Below are positions 49,305 through 58,165 of a stretch of 64,000 nt of DNA, in pieces (the first letter of the stretch is position 1; each line of letters opens with the position of its first letter). The DNA comes from Leptolinea sp964397625. GTDB lineage: Bacteria > Chloroflexota > Anaerolineae > Anaerolineales > Anaerolineaceae. A model generated the notes under the pieces. The model was not told the origin of the DNA. It did not search any database and worked only from the letters and a program-made list of their open reading frames with translations. The stretch is from positions 1 to 64,000 of the forward strand of contig CAYNJT010000010.1 of NCBI GenBank assembly GCA_964397625.1. The letters are read 5' to 3'. A program made the position numbers and the translations under genes.

Positions 49305-51290
49305 CTAACAGACATTAAATTCTGTCATAAACTCAAGGCGGGTAACTTTTGGGATCAACACACGATAAGAGACTGCCGGTTCTTTGATACCGTATGTCGG
49401 TGAATACCACCCCAGGTTGGCAATACTGCCTGCGGGAATCTCCCTGCCGGAGCTTGAATAAAGCAGTACTCCGGCTTTTATCACCTGATATTCGCAAACC
49501 GAATCGTGATTGTCCTTGAACAAAGGAGTCAATAGCACTTTCCGTTCATTGTTATTTTTGCCATATTTCAAACTTGACGTGCCGATTTGCCAATCCAATG
49601 GGGGCAACAACCAGTGAATCCAGATGTCAACGGGAGTGGGTGATTTGTCAATCTCCGGATCAATGCGGTCAAATACCCGCCACACGTGTTCATTGATCAT
49701 CGCTACTTCGCGTTCATGAACCAGGCCGAACCTTTGGAAACCGTTATGAGAAGCTCCCAATAAGTTTTCTGCTTTTTTTTCCTTATTCCATTGTGCAGCC
49801 GGCCAATCCAGCCATAAGAATCGGCCAGCCCTGGTCATCTGGTCTTCTTCATTGATCGAAACGGTATTATGCACTCGTGTTTGAGCCAGCGCGTTATCCC
49901 AGGGAGGGTCAGCGTTATAGCGATATGTTCCAGGGTCGAGAACAACGGGCTGGCCATTGTGCCGTAGTTCAACCTGAAGCAGGTCTGACTGGCCAGGCCG
50001 CCGGTTGAACTGCGGAGCAAAAAGAATTATTTCTGCCGATCCTTCCGATATCTTTCGGTATGAGTGGATGGATGGAACAGGAATTTGATTTGCAGGATCT
50101 GCTGTGTATTCAACGTTCCTACCAGCCAGCCATTTAAACCACAACGTCATCTCATCTTCAGGCTCTAACCCTATGCCTGTTAAAAACAAATTTCTCGCAG
50201 CCACCAACACAGGGCGAAAATCGTCAAATGGCTGGGCAGTTAACGGCAGGATATACGCGCCGTCGTTATGCCCGTAATTGGGAACCCGGCCGGTTTCCGG
50301 CGCGGTTAATCCGTCCAACCAATTCGCGGCCGCCGCGAGTTTTCGCGTACTTGTCTCCGGAAAAACGTCGCCAGCCCTCAGTGCAACCGCTTTTACCCAC
50401 AGGGCGATTTGCAGCATCAGGCGGTGATAATTCGTCGAATATTGGGCGTAAGTGCCGTCGTCATCGATCTGGTCATCCAGTCCCTGATGAAACACCTGCC
50501 AGCCTGTATCTCTCCATTTTCGGGATTCCGGATGATCCGGCAGGAAAACTCCCGCGGTATACAAACCGGCTGTTTCCACCAGCAAGTGATTGTTCTGCTG
50601 GCTGCGCGCGTACACCAGGGTTGGCGGGATGCGCCGCGCGTGGTCTATAACGGCTTGCGCGAGAAGTTGTTCCCAATCCTCCGGCATATCAGGGCAGTCC
50701 CGGAATACTTCATGGAAGAAGACCAGTGCCAGAATTCGCAACGCCACTTCCTGCCCGTTCATCCAGTTTGGACCGCAATTTACTGGATTCAGTTGCAGGA
50801 AACGCTGCAACATGTCCCATGTTTTTATTCCCAGACCGGGTATCTTTCCGGCAGCCTGCGCCCTGCATAATGTGAAGATCCACCCGAGACGCGCCGGTTC
50901 CCAGATAAACTTGATATCCTCAACCGGCAGGCTAACCTGTTTCAGTTCATACTCCGTCCAGTGGTGCGTGTATGCCGTTTCTGTTTGGAAGAGATTCACG
51001 GGTGTTTGGCCGAATATATGGCACTTTCCGCCAAGGATAAATTCAGCTTCCTGCAGACAGGCAGCCTTTAGTTCAGCATCTTGGCGAAAGAAATCCAAAA
51101 GTGATGAATCCGCCAGAGACAACCTCGCGTCAAGCCAGGATGTTTCTGGAGGTTTGCGGTTCAATTTGATCGGAGGTGTGAGCCGGCGGTAATGGCCGGT
51201 GATCAATCCGAAACGATACAGGCCAACCTGAAGCACCGGTAGGATTCCCACCTGCCGGATCGTCTTTATTCCCCGCGTTAAAGCATTCAC
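49305..51290 (-). CDS. Heparinase II/III- and alginate-lyase-like protein
   Basis: 661-residue polysaccharide-lyase-type protein with an alpha/alpha-toroid N-terminal half (WMNGQEVALRILAL, SQQNNHLLVETAGLYTAG, YSTNYHRLMLQIA) and a C-terminal beta-sandwich with RPGQSDLLQVELRHNG, DPGTYRYN and ARTRVHNTVSINEEDQ-like segments (here AQTRVHNTVSI). The Asn-His and Tyr-His residues of the catalytic site in this superfamily are visible (QNNH, NYHR). No signal peptide is apparent, so it may act in the cytoplasm or be exported otherwise. It sits in the conserved trio oxidoreductase, lyase, GT4 found in bacterial exopolysaccharide loci. Confidence 0.85.
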   Translation of the reverse strand: MNALTRGIKTIRQVGILPVLQVGLYRFGLITGHYRRLTPPIKLNRKPPETSWLDARLSLADSSLLDFFRQDAELKAACLQEAEFILGGKCHIFGQTPVNLFQTETAYTHHWTEYELKQVSLPVEDIKFIWEPARLGWIFTLCRAQAAGKIPGLGIKTWDMLQRFLQLNPVNCGPNWMNGQEVALRILALVFFHEVFRDCPDMPEDWEQLLAQAVIDHARRIPPTLVYARSQQNNHLLVETAGLYTAGVFLPDHPESRKWRDTGWQVFHQGLDDQIDDDGTYAQYSTNYHRLMLQIALWVKAVALRAGDVFPETSTRKLAAAANWLDGLTAPETGRVPNYGHNDGAYILPLTAQPFDDFRPVLVAARNLFLTGIGLEPEDEMTLWFKWLAGRNVEYTADPANQIPVPSIHSYRKISEGSAEIILFAPQFNRRPGQSDLLQVELRHNGQPVVLDPGTYRYNADPPWDNALAQTRVHNTVSINEEDQMTRAGRFLWLDWPAAQWNKEKKAENLLGASHNGFQRFGLVHEREVAMINEHVWRVFDRIDPEIDKSPTPVDIWIHWLLPPLDWQIGTSSLKYGKNNNERKVLLTPLFKDNHDSVCEYQVIKAGVLLYSSSGREIPAGSIANLGWYSPTYGIKEPAVSYRVLIPKVTRLEFMTEFNVC

Positions 51291-51305
51291 CCGGCCACTC
51301 CAGAA

Positions 51306-53453
51306 TCAGGCCTGGTTGTTAATCTGCCCGGCAGCCTGAATGCTGGCCAGGCTGGACGCGCGCAATTGGTCATAAGGAATGGAGGGATTGCCACCTTCCC
51401 TGACCGCCTGAACAAACGCCTGCCATGCAGCCTTATGGCCTTTGTCCTGACGTAGCATGGAACGCAGGGTCTTTTTTGAACCGCCCGTCCACAATTGCAG
51501 CTCGCGGTAATCATCCAGAATGGCGCTGCGTCCGGCGCTGTGCACCTCGAGGCGCTCTTTTGGCAGACCTTTGTCTCCGTTGGCCAGGTAAAGCACCTGC
51601 CCGATCGAACCGTTGGGAAAAACCAGGTTGATCTGAACATTATCACGATGGTAGCGTCCCCCGTCCGGCAAAGCTCTGGCTTCCACTGTTAACGGTGCCT
51701 CTCCGGCCAGGAATATCAGATAATCAATAAAGTGGCAGCCCTCCCCAATGATACGGCCGCCACCCTGAGCCGGATCGTGTGTCCAGTGGGTCAAGGGCAG
51801 GTAACCGGCGTTTACACGGTAGGTCGCCATGAATGGTTCATTCCCCGATGAAATGAATTCTTTTAGGCTGACAGATAACGGGGCAAACCGGCGGTTGAAG
51901 CCCACTGATAGATACGGGCTACTACCGTTATCCCCGACCTTGTTGAAAATGGAGTCAAGATCTCCAACCGTCAGTGCCAGCGGTTTCTCGCAATACACAT
52001 TTTTCCCGGCTTCGAGCGCCGCCAGAACCTGGCGGGCGTGGTGCTGATGGCGGGTGAGCACCAGTATCGTATTGATATCCGGATTATCCAGGATATCCGC
52101 TTCATCAGTGGAAGCGAATGAAAAGCCGAATTTATGGGCGGCTGCCTGCGCGGTGACTCCACCGGCCGAAGCAATGCCAATCAGGTCCACCCCGCCGGTT
52201 TTTTGGATGGCCGGCAATAAAATGGCGTTGGCAAAATTACCGGCGCCCAGAACGCCCACTTTGACTTCCGCGGTCTTACCATGCGTTCCGCCGGTAAGGT
52301 TTTCCAATTTTCGCCTGTAATTCATTGGGGCAAGCGCGGGAGGATAGGTAAGCAATACCCCCAGGAAAGGTTCATCCTTTTTCGCGGTGATCAGGTCATA
52401 CGCCTCCCCGGCTTGTTCAATGGGAAAACGGTGGGTGATCAGCGGTTTTAAATCCATTTTTCCCGCGGCAAGCAGGTCGACAAACGCTTGAATGTTGCGG
52501 CCTTCCGTCCAGCGCACGTATCCAGCCGGATAATCGCGCCCGCGCTCTTCGTATTCCGGGTCGTAGCGGCCCGGCCCATAAGAGCGTGAAATGCGCAGGT
52601 CGAGTTCCTTATCGTAATAAAGCTTGCGTTGCAGTTTTAACCCCACAGCGCCGACTGCCACCACCACAGCCCGATCACGGGCAATGCGTGCGGCCAGTTC
52701 CACTGGATCATCCGACGGTGTATCCGCGCAGATCAGAACCACGTCCGCGCCTCTGCCCTGCGTGAACGCGGAACAGGCTGGCTCGGCCTGATCGCGCTCC
52801 ACTGTTTTAAATCCCATGGATTCTGCCAGTTTTACCCGATGCGGGTTGGTATCAATGCCAATAACAGCACAACCGGCTGCTGCGGCAATCTGTGCCGAAA
52901 GTAATCCCAGTAATCCCATGCCGATGACGGCCACACTCTCGCCAATCTGCGGCTGGGCCAGTCGGAATCCATGCATGGCAATCGCGCCAAGGGTGGCAAA
53001 AGCTGCCTGCTCCAGTTCAACGGTATCGGGTACATGCGCCAGCAGGTTTTGCGGCACAACCGCAAGTTCGGCATGCACCGCGAAGCCGCCGCCCCCGCAG
53101 GCTACCCGGTCACCGACAGAGAATCCAGTCAGTCCCACACCCACAGCTTCCACCACGCCGCTGGAGGAATACCCCAACACCATGGGCTGGTCTAGCCGGT
53201 TAAACGCGGCGTCCAGCGCGGTCAAAGGGCCTTCTTTCATTGCTTTATCAATCACCTGCTTCGCCAGGTCTGGGCGTGAACGGACTTTATCCAGCAGGTT
53301 CTTCTCGGCAAATTCCACCACCATGCGTTCCGTGCCGGCTGAAACCAGCGAGTAGACCGTGCGCACCAGCGCCGTTCCGGGCCGAACCTGTGGATCGGGA
53401 ATTTCTTCGACACTTGTTTTACCGCTCTTCATGGATTGCAGTACCTGTTTCAT
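51306..53453 (-). CDS. Two-domain oxidoreductase: zinc-type alcohol dehydrogenase fused to Gfo/Idh/MocA dehydrogenase
   Basis: 715-residue fusion. Residues 1-370 are a medium-chain dehydrogenase (GYSSSGVVEAVGVGLTGFSVGDRVACGGGGFAVHAE, then the Rossmann motif VIGMGLLGLLSAQ). Residues about 395-715 form a Gfo/Idh/MocA domain with VGVLGAGNFANAILLPA, the EKPLALTV signature (catalytic-lysine motif CEKPLA) and GGGRIIGEGCHFIDYLIFL, with the conserved catalytic His. Such fusions occur beside heparinase-like lyases and glycosyltransferases and probably modify a nucleotide sugar used in exopolysaccharide. It starts 31 bases after ruvA ends and runs into the lyase gene 15 bases later. Confidence 0.9.
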   Translation of the reverse strand: MKQVLQSMKSGKTSVEEIPDPQVRPGTALVRTVYSLVSAGTERMVVEFAEKNLLDKVRSRPDLAKQVIDKAMKEGPLTALDAAFNRLDQPMVLGYSSSGVVEAVGVGLTGFSVGDRVACGGGGFAVHAELAVVPQNLLAHVPDTVELEQAAFATLGAIAMHGFRLAQPQIGESVAVIGMGLLGLLSAQIAAAAGCAVIGIDTNPHRVKLAESMGFKTVERDQAEPACSAFTQGRGADVVLICADTPSDDPVELAARIARDRAVVVAVGAVGLKLQRKLYYDKELDLRISRSYGPGRYDPEYEERGRDYPAGYVRWTEGRNIQAFVDLLAAGKMDLKPLITHRFPIEQAGEAYDLITAKKDEPFLGVLLTYPPALAPMNYRRKLENLTGGTHGKTAEVKVGVLGAGNFANAILLPAIQKTGGVDLIGIASAGGVTAQAAAHKFGFSFASTDEADILDNPDINTILVLTRHQHHARQVLAALEAGKNVYCEKPLALTVGDLDSIFNKVGDNGSSPYLSVGFNRRFAPLSVSLKEFISSGNEPFMATYRVNAGYLPLTHWTHDPAQGGGRIIGEGCHFIDYLIFLAGEAPLTVEARALPDGGRYHRDNVQINLVFPNGSIGQVLYLANGDKGLPKERLEVHSAGRSAILDDYRELQLWTGGSKKTLRSMLRQDKGHKAAWQAFVQAVREGGNPSIPYDQLRASSLASIQAAGQINNQA

Positions 53454-53484
53454 AAAACCACCGGTGATTATGAATTATGAAAAG

Positions 53485-54063
53485 CTAATTAGAAAAATAC
53501 TGCAGCGCCAGACGCAACCGGGTCTCCACATCCGAAGCTGATCCACGCGGGATGGATTGTATGGCAGCCTGGGCTTCCACGATGGAGTACCCCAACCCGG
53601 TCAGGGCATCCAGCACCTGGGCGTCTACTTCTATTGTACCCGGCTCAACGCTGACGGTTAGTTCACTGCCCACCTTGCCTTGCAGGTACAGAATAATCTT
53701 TTGCGCTGTTTTCTTGCCCACTCCGGAAACCCGCGCGAAGAGGTCGGGCTGTTCGGAGAGCACGGAACGGCGGATCGCGTCAGGAGACATGCTGGAAAGG
53801 ATGGCCAGCGCGATGCGAGACCCCACCCCGTTCACCCCAAGCAAGAGCGCAAACAGGTCGCGCAATTCTTCTGTCTCAAAACCATACAGTGCCAGGGCAT
53901 CCTCTCGCACCACCAGGTAGGTATGCAAAAATACCGGATCACCAACAACGTCACGCATGGCAATATCCTGCGTGGTGAATACCTTGAAACCGACACCCCC
54001 GGTTTCTACTACCAGGTAATCCTCCCCCCGGGATATCACCTCTCCCCGTAACGCAGCGATCAT
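53485..54063 (-). CDS. ruvA: Holliday junction DNA helicase subunit RuvA
   Basis: Tetrameric DNA-binding subunit that holds the four-way junction and loads RuvB. The 192-residue product has the OB-fold domain (MIAALRGEVISRGEDYLVVETGGVGFKV), two helix-hairpin-helix motifs (LLLGVNGVGSRIALAIL and ARVSGVGKKTAQKIIL) and the C-terminal RuvB-contacting three-helix domain (DALTGLGYSIVEAQAAI). It is the last of the yebC-ruvC-trmH-ruvA series and overlaps the methyltransferase gene by four bases. ruvB is not in the window. Confidence 0.96.
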   Translation of the reverse strand: MIAALRGEVISRGEDYLVVETGGVGFKVFTTQDIAMRDVVGDPVFLHTYLVVREDALALYGFETEELRDLFALLLGVNGVGSRIALAILSSMSPDAIRRSVLSEQPDLFARVSGVGKKTAQKIILYLQGKVGSELTVSVEPGTIEVDAQVLDALTGLGYSIVEAQAAIQSIPRGSASDVETRLRLALQYFSN

Positions 54064-54887
54064 TTTTCGCCTCCCTCTATCTTCTTCAGATCCCGGCGCT
54101 GGTTGAAGACCTCGTACAGCATTATGGCCGTGGCTTCTGCCAGATTCAACGAATCAACATGCCCGACCATCGGGATGGAAACTTGTTTATCGCAAAGGGC
54201 GGTCAATGTGGGAGTCAATCCCTCGCGTTCACTGCCCATCATCAGGATTAACGGGCTGGAATAGTGTTGCGTATGATAATCCTCCGCTCCTGGCACCGCA
54301 ACCGCACCAATTAGTGAAACCGGGGATGAATTCTTCCATCGGGAAAAACTTTCCGTGTCCGCCTTTACCAGATTCAGATGAAACACAGCGCCTGTGGACG
54401 CCCGAATGGCCGTGGGATCGTACGGATCTGTGCACTGGTCTATTAAGAACAAACCTTTCCCTCCGCAGGCATCCAACGTGCGCAGGATGGTCCCCAGGTT
54501 CCCCGGATCAGCCACCCGGTCCAAAGCAACCCAGAGGTCACTGCCTGAAAGTACTACTTTATTGAGAGGCATAAAAGACTGCCGGATGACCACACCCATG
54601 CCCTGTGGATTTTCCTTGCCAGAGAGGGTGGCGTACGCGTCCCGGCTGACTTCCAGGATATCGATTCCAATTGAATGGGCTTTATCCACCAATTCATCCG
54701 CGTACGGGCTGTGCAGACTTTCCGGGCAGATCACCACTAATTCGATAAACTCCGGCCTTGTGAACGCGTCACCGCAGGCACGTAAACCTTCCACCCAGGC
54801 AAGGCCGCTTTCCGCGCGGAACTTGCGCTCGCGCAATTTACGGATATCCTTCAGGCGCGGATTGGATGAACTGGTGATGACTGTCAT
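54060..54887 (-). CDS. SpoU/TrmH-family RNA 2'-O-methyltransferase
   Basis: SPOUT-class methyltransferase acting on rRNA or tRNA. The 275-residue product has an N-terminal substrate-binding domain (SSSNPRLKDIRKLRERKFR) and the knotted catalytic domain with motif 1 VALDRVADPGNLGTILRT (Asn and Arg), motif 2 LILMMGSEREGLTP (Glu) and motif 3 VDSLNLAEATAIMLYE (Ser-Asn). The family includes RlmB and TsnR; the target is not assigned. It lies between ruvC and ruvA with four-base overlaps on both sides. Confidence 0.92.
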   Translation of the reverse strand: MTVITSSSNPRLKDIRKLRERKFRAESGLAWVEGLRACGDAFTRPEFIELVVICPESLHSPYADELVDKAHSIGIDILEVSRDAYATLSGKENPQGMGVVIRQSFMPLNKVVLSGSDLWVALDRVADPGNLGTILRTLDACGGKGLFLIDQCTDPYDPTAIRASTGAVFHLNLVKADTESFSRWKNSSPVSLIGAVAVPGAEDYHTQHYSSPLILMMGSEREGLTPTLTALCDKQVSIPMVGHVDSLNLAEATAIMLYEVFNQRRDLKKIEGGEK

Positions 54888-55384
54888 GCCTGCCCTTCCT
54901 CAAGCTGCTTATAACGGTAGGCATGACAGTGACAGATGGCAACAGCCAGGGCGTCGGCCGCGTCATCCGGCCGGGGAATGTCTGTGAGATTGAGCAGGGC
55001 TTTCACCATCAACTGTATCTGACTCTTATCCGCGCCCCCGTAACCGGCGACCGCCTGTTTAATCTCCATGGGGGTGTATTCGGTAAGCGGCACGCGTCCC
55101 TGTGCCAGCGCCAGAAGGACAACACCTCTGGCCTGCCCCACTGCCAGCGCCGTGGTGACATTCCGCTGAAAAAAAAGCTTCTCCACAGCCGCGGTATCCG
55201 GGCTGTGGAGAGCGATGATTTTCTGAATGTCTTTGTGGATGGAGAGCAGTCGATCTTCCGGTCGGGAATTCTTGGGGGTAGAGATCACCCCGTAGGTGAC
55301 TGCTTCCAGATCGCCGTCAGGTAGATCCCGCACTAATCCATAGCCGGTCGTTGCCGTACCAGGGTCAATTCCCAGTACCAACAT
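54884..55384 (-). CDS. ruvC: Holliday junction resolvase RuvC
   Basis: Endonuclease that resolves four-way junctions from homologous recombination. The 166-residue product begins MLVLGIDPGTATTGYG, with catalytic Asp7, and has VEKLFFQRNVTTALAVGQARGV (catalytic Glu), EYTPMEIKQAVAGYGGADKSQI and the C-terminal PDDAADALAVAICH (the two catalytic Asp residues). All four acidic residues are present. It follows the yebC-type gene by six bases. Confidence 0.96.
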   Translation of the reverse strand: MLVLGIDPGTATTGYGLVRDLPDGDLEAVTYGVISTPKNSRPEDRLLSIHKDIQKIIALHSPDTAAVEKLFFQRNVTTALAVGQARGVVLLALAQGRVPLTEYTPMEIKQAVAGYGGADKSQIQLMVKALLNLTDIPRPDDAADALAVAICHCHAYRYKQLEEGQA

Positions 55385-55390
55385 GGCGGG

Positions 55391-56146
55391 TTATTCGTTC
55401 TCCAGAGCCGCCATGGCCTCCTCAGAGATGTGTAAGTTGGATGACAATGATTGAACGTCATCCAGCTCTTCCAGGGCATCCAGCGTCTTCATTACTGTTA
55501 AAGTCTTTTCGACGTCCAGATCCATTTCCTGCGTGGGGATCATGCGCAGTTCCGCTTCTTCAATGGTGATTTTTTCGGCGCGCAAGCGATCGCTGATGGT
55601 TTTGAAAGCTTCCACCGGAGCAAAGATTTCAATTGAATCTTCTTCATTGGTGACGTCATCTGCGCCGCAATCCACGGCTAGTTCGAAAATCTTGTCGAAG
55701 TCATTCCCGGCTGCCGGAATGGAAAAATATGCGATGCGCTTGAATTGCCAGGCAACCGATCCGGTTTCGCCCAGGTTGCCGCCTGCGCGCGAAAGCACAT
55801 GACGGATTTCCGCCACGGAGCGGTTGCGGTTGTCAGTGACCACTTCGATCATACAGGCCACGCCGTGTCCGGCATACCCTTCATAGGTGATCTGCTCAAA
55901 GGTGTTGCCTTCTTTGGATTCACCCGTACCTCTTTTAATAGCCCGGTCAATATTATCTTTTGGCATGTTCTGGGCGCGCGCTTTTTCAACAGCAAGTCGC
56001 AGCCGGAAATTTGAATCAACATCGCCGCCGCCATCCCGCGCTGCCATGACGATTTCACGGGTAAGACGGGTGAAGACCTGACCGCGTTTTGCGTCAGCGG
56101 CCCCTTTTTTCCTCTTGATGGTGGCCCATTTTGAATGACCGGACAT
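55391..56146 (-). CDS. yebC: YebC/PmpR-family protein
   Basis: Member of the TACO1/YebC family, some members of which assist translation through proline stretches while others act as transcription regulators. The N-terminus MSGHSKWATIKRKKGAADAKRG and the segments NIDRAIKRGTG, YEGYAGHGVACMIEVVTDNRNRSVAEIRH and GGNLGETGSVAWQF are diagnostic, and the length (251) is normal. First gene of the ruvC/ruvA operon, the usual arrangement. Confidence 0.96.
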   Translation of the reverse strand: MSGHSKWATIKRKKGAADAKRGQVFTRLTREIVMAARDGGGDVDSNFRLRLAVEKARAQNMPKDNIDRAIKRGTGESKEGNTFEQITYEGYAGHGVACMIEVVTDNRNRSVAEIRHVLSRAGGNLGETGSVAWQFKRIAYFSIPAAGNDFDKIFELAVDCGADDVTNEEDSIEIFAPVEAFKTISDRLRAEKITIEEAELRMIPTQEMDLDVEKTLTVMKTLDALEELDDVQSLSSNLHISEEAMAALENE

Positions 56147-56201
56147 GGGTGTATTCTCCTACAATAATTCTGGGATAAGATTTCCAAAAGAACGGAAAAG
56201 A

Positions 56202-56210
56202 ATTATATCA
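56202..56210 (-). promoter_or_regulatory. Extended -10 promoter of the yebC-ruvC-trmH-ruvA operon
   Basis: The minus strand reads TGATATAAT, a perfect extended -10 element, 56 bases before the yebC-type start codon. No -35 match is found at 16-18 bases. Confidence 0.6.
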
Positions 56211-56249
56211 TGAAAGGGAACTCACCTGATTTTCGCTCTATCGCGCTGA

Positions 56250-56987
56250 TCACAGACCCCGGGCCGGGTTTTCTGGATCAAATATCTGGCCGTCGGGCAT
56301 GATGGCTTCATCAAAATCCACACCGCTCAAGTCCACGTCGTTAAGGCAGGCGCCGGTAAGATTGGCACCGTTCAGATGGGCATTCTTCAGAATAGCGCCG
56401 GTCATATCCGCGTTTTCCAGATTGGCGTTTACCAGCCGGGCTCCCTGAAAGTTTGCACCTTTGAGGTTCCCCGAATTCAGGAAAGCTCCCCGTAGATTGG
56501 TGGCCTGCAGATTGGCACCCTGAAGGTCCACATTTTCCATATAGGCGGATTGCAGAATAGCGCCCCATAGATTGGCATTCTTCATCCGCGCGTTGATCAA
56601 ATTGCAGGTGATCATGCGCGCCACCTCCCAGATCGAATCATCCGCCTGAATGCCTTCCAGGTCAGCATTTTCCAGGTTGGCGCCCTGCAGGTTGGCGCGC
56701 CACATGAACGCCCCTTTAAGTGATGTCCCTGCCAGAATGGTCTCTTTAAGAATGGCGCTTTGCAGGATGGCGCCTTTCAGGTTGGCATTCAGCACGACCG
56801 AGTTGCTAAGGTCGGCGCTGTTTAGAATGGCTTCGCTCAGGTTTGACCCCGACATGCGCGCGTACTGAATCACCGCGCCTTTCAGGTTCATGCCGTGCAG
56901 ATCGGCGTTCTCCAGGTCTTTTGCCGAAAGCTGGACCGGACCCTTCTGGTTAATCAGGTCGACAATTTGTTTTTCTGTGAATTCCAT
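56250..56987 (-). CDS. Pentapeptide-repeat protein
   Basis: 245-residue cytoplasmic protein made mostly of A(D/N)LxX repeats (for example ANLQGANLENADLEG, ANLENADMTGAILKNAHL), about 40 units from residue 22 to 235, expected to fold as a right-handed quadrilateral beta-helix. A short helical N-terminus (MEFTEKQIVDLINQKGPVQL) precedes the repeats. Function is unknown; some relatives protect DNA gyrase but that needs features not seen here. The ATG at 56987 has AAGGTG five bases upstream, better than the longer in-frame start at 57050. Confidence 0.9.
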   Translation of the reverse strand: MEFTEKQIVDLINQKGPVQLSAKDLENADLHGMNLKGAVIQYARMSGSNLSEAILNSADLSNSVVLNANLKGAILQSAILKETILAGTSLKGAFMWRANLQGANLENADLEGIQADDSIWEVARMITCNLINARMKNANLWGAILQSAYMENVDLQGANLQATNLRGAFLNSGNLKGANFQGARLVNANLENADMTGAILKNAHLNGANLTGACLNDVDLSGVDFDEAIMPDGQIFDPENPARGL

Positions 56988-57129
56988 GCGCACCTTTAGG
57001 ACTGTAATGGTTTTGTCATGGCGAAGTAACAGATTTTTCCCACCGATCATAGTTGATTGTGGGCACGCTGAACAATGGTTGAGAAAATTATAACCTTATT
57101 AACAAAATGGGATTGATGAATTTTTCTTG

Positions 57130-57213
57130 TGGGGCGAGAGGGGGTCGAACCCTCACGATGTCACCATCGACGGATTTTAAGTCCGTTGCGTCTGCCGATT
57201 CCGCCATCGCCCC
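57130..57213 (-). tRNA. tRNA-Leu (anticodon UAA)
   Basis: Class II tRNA on the minus strand: acceptor GGGGCGA/TCGCCCC, anticodon stem CGGA/TCCG with loop CTTAAAA giving TAA (reads TTA), long variable arm CGATGGTGACATCG, T-arm GTTCGACC. The discriminator is A and CCA is not encoded. Unlike tRNA-Leu(GAG) it is not duplicated. Confidence 0.96.
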
Positions 57214-57225
57214 ATGGGCTATCTT

Positions 57226-57253
57226 ATTTTATCCTATTCACTCTCTCCGTCAA
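57226..57253 (-). promoter_or_regulatory. Promoter of tRNA-Leu(UAA)
   Basis: Minus strand TTGACG (57248-57253), 16-base spacer, TAAAAT (57226-57231), 12 bases before the tRNA 5' end: the same layout as the promoter of tRNA-Leu(GAG). Confidence 0.75.
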
Positions 57254-57316
57254 GGAAAAAGGTTCCCCTCGACAGGCTCGGGGTGCGGCCCTCGACTGGA
57301 TCGGTCTGCAGAGTAC

Positions 57317-57985
57317 TTAGTTCTCTTCCACCGGGAAGAACGACTTGACCCACTTGGCGTAGCGGGAATTTAGGCGTACCAGCGGCGAAGAGAGTTCGGC
57401 TTCCACCTTGCCCCGGCCGATCACCGCGCGCAGTTCATCCGCTGTATTGAAAGCAGGCAGGTTGATCCCCGCCCCGCCGATCTCATACAGCGAATGCGCG
57501 TCAGAGCCCACCGTGCCGGGTTTGCCGTGTTGGCCGGCGTATTCCATGGCCTGCAGGTTCCACTCGGGCTTGTAGCAGCGCGCGTTGAATATCTCGATGG
57601 CATCCACCAGGTCGATGATCTCTGCCAGGTCTTTCAGATCCCAACCCCGGTGTGGGTCGAACGGATGGGAAACGCTGACGAAAGCTCCCTGGTCGCGCAG
57701 CCGTTTGATGGCTTCCTTCGGTTCCAGGTCGCGGGGAACTTCACGGGTCACAAAACAGGCCAGCAATTCGCTGCGGCTGGTCTGTACTTCTTCCCCGACT
57801 ATGATCAGGTCAGGGTCCAAGTCCTTGCAGCGCAGCGCGCCGCGAATGGTGTTATGGTCGGTCACCACCACGCGATTGATCCCCCGTTCCCGCGCGGTTT
57901 TGATCAATTCCGCCGGTTTGACCAGGCTGTCAGGTGAAGCGTCACTGTGGCAGTGGAAATCTACTTTGACGAGTTCTTCGGTCAT
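57317..57985 (-). CDS. PHP-domain metallophosphoesterase
   Basis: 222-residue stand-alone PHP domain, the fold of polymerase-associated phosphoesterases and of histidinol phosphatase. Metal ligands are visible in the order HCHSDAS (8-14), VTDHNT, GEEVQT, VSHPFDP and GSDAHS, a complete set, so hydrolysis of a phosphate ester (for example the YciV type acting on short RNA or nucleoside bisphosphates) is plausible. The ATG at 57985 is preceded by AGGGA eight bases upstream; the longer form starting at 58021 adds a basic, unsupported N-terminus. Confidence 0.87.
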   Translation of the reverse strand: MTEELVKVDFHCHSDASPDSLVKPAELIKTARERGINRVVVTDHNTIRGALRCKDLDPDLIIVGEEVQTSRSELLACFVTREVPRDLEPKEAIKRLRDQGAFVSVSHPFDPHRGWDLKDLAEIIDLVDAIEIFNARCYKPEWNLQAMEYAGQHGKPGTVGSDAHSLYEIGGAGINLPAFNTADELRAVIGRGKVEAELSSPLVRLNSRYAKWVKSFFPVEEN

Positions 57986-58094
57986 TTCTGTATCCCTGAT
58001 TCGATTTCTATTAATAAACACGCGTTTTCAGGCGCGGCAGTTGTTCACACTGGTATAGATTATACCCCAGCCGATGGGAGGGTTTTTACCGGCG

Positions 58095-58103
58095 TGATAA
58101 AAT
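58095..58103 (+). promoter_or_regulatory. Probable extended -10 promoter of psuG
   Basis: TGATAAAAT lies 62 bases before the psuG start and resembles the TGnTATAAT elements elsewhere in the window, with one change. The divergent PHP gene has TATAAT on the minus strand at 58059-58064, so the two promoters overlap in this 180-base gap. Confidence 0.4.
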
Positions 58104-58165
58104 TGAATCATTCGTAATAACAAATACTGGTAAATCGGCATATGCTGGATAGGAGTTGGATATCC

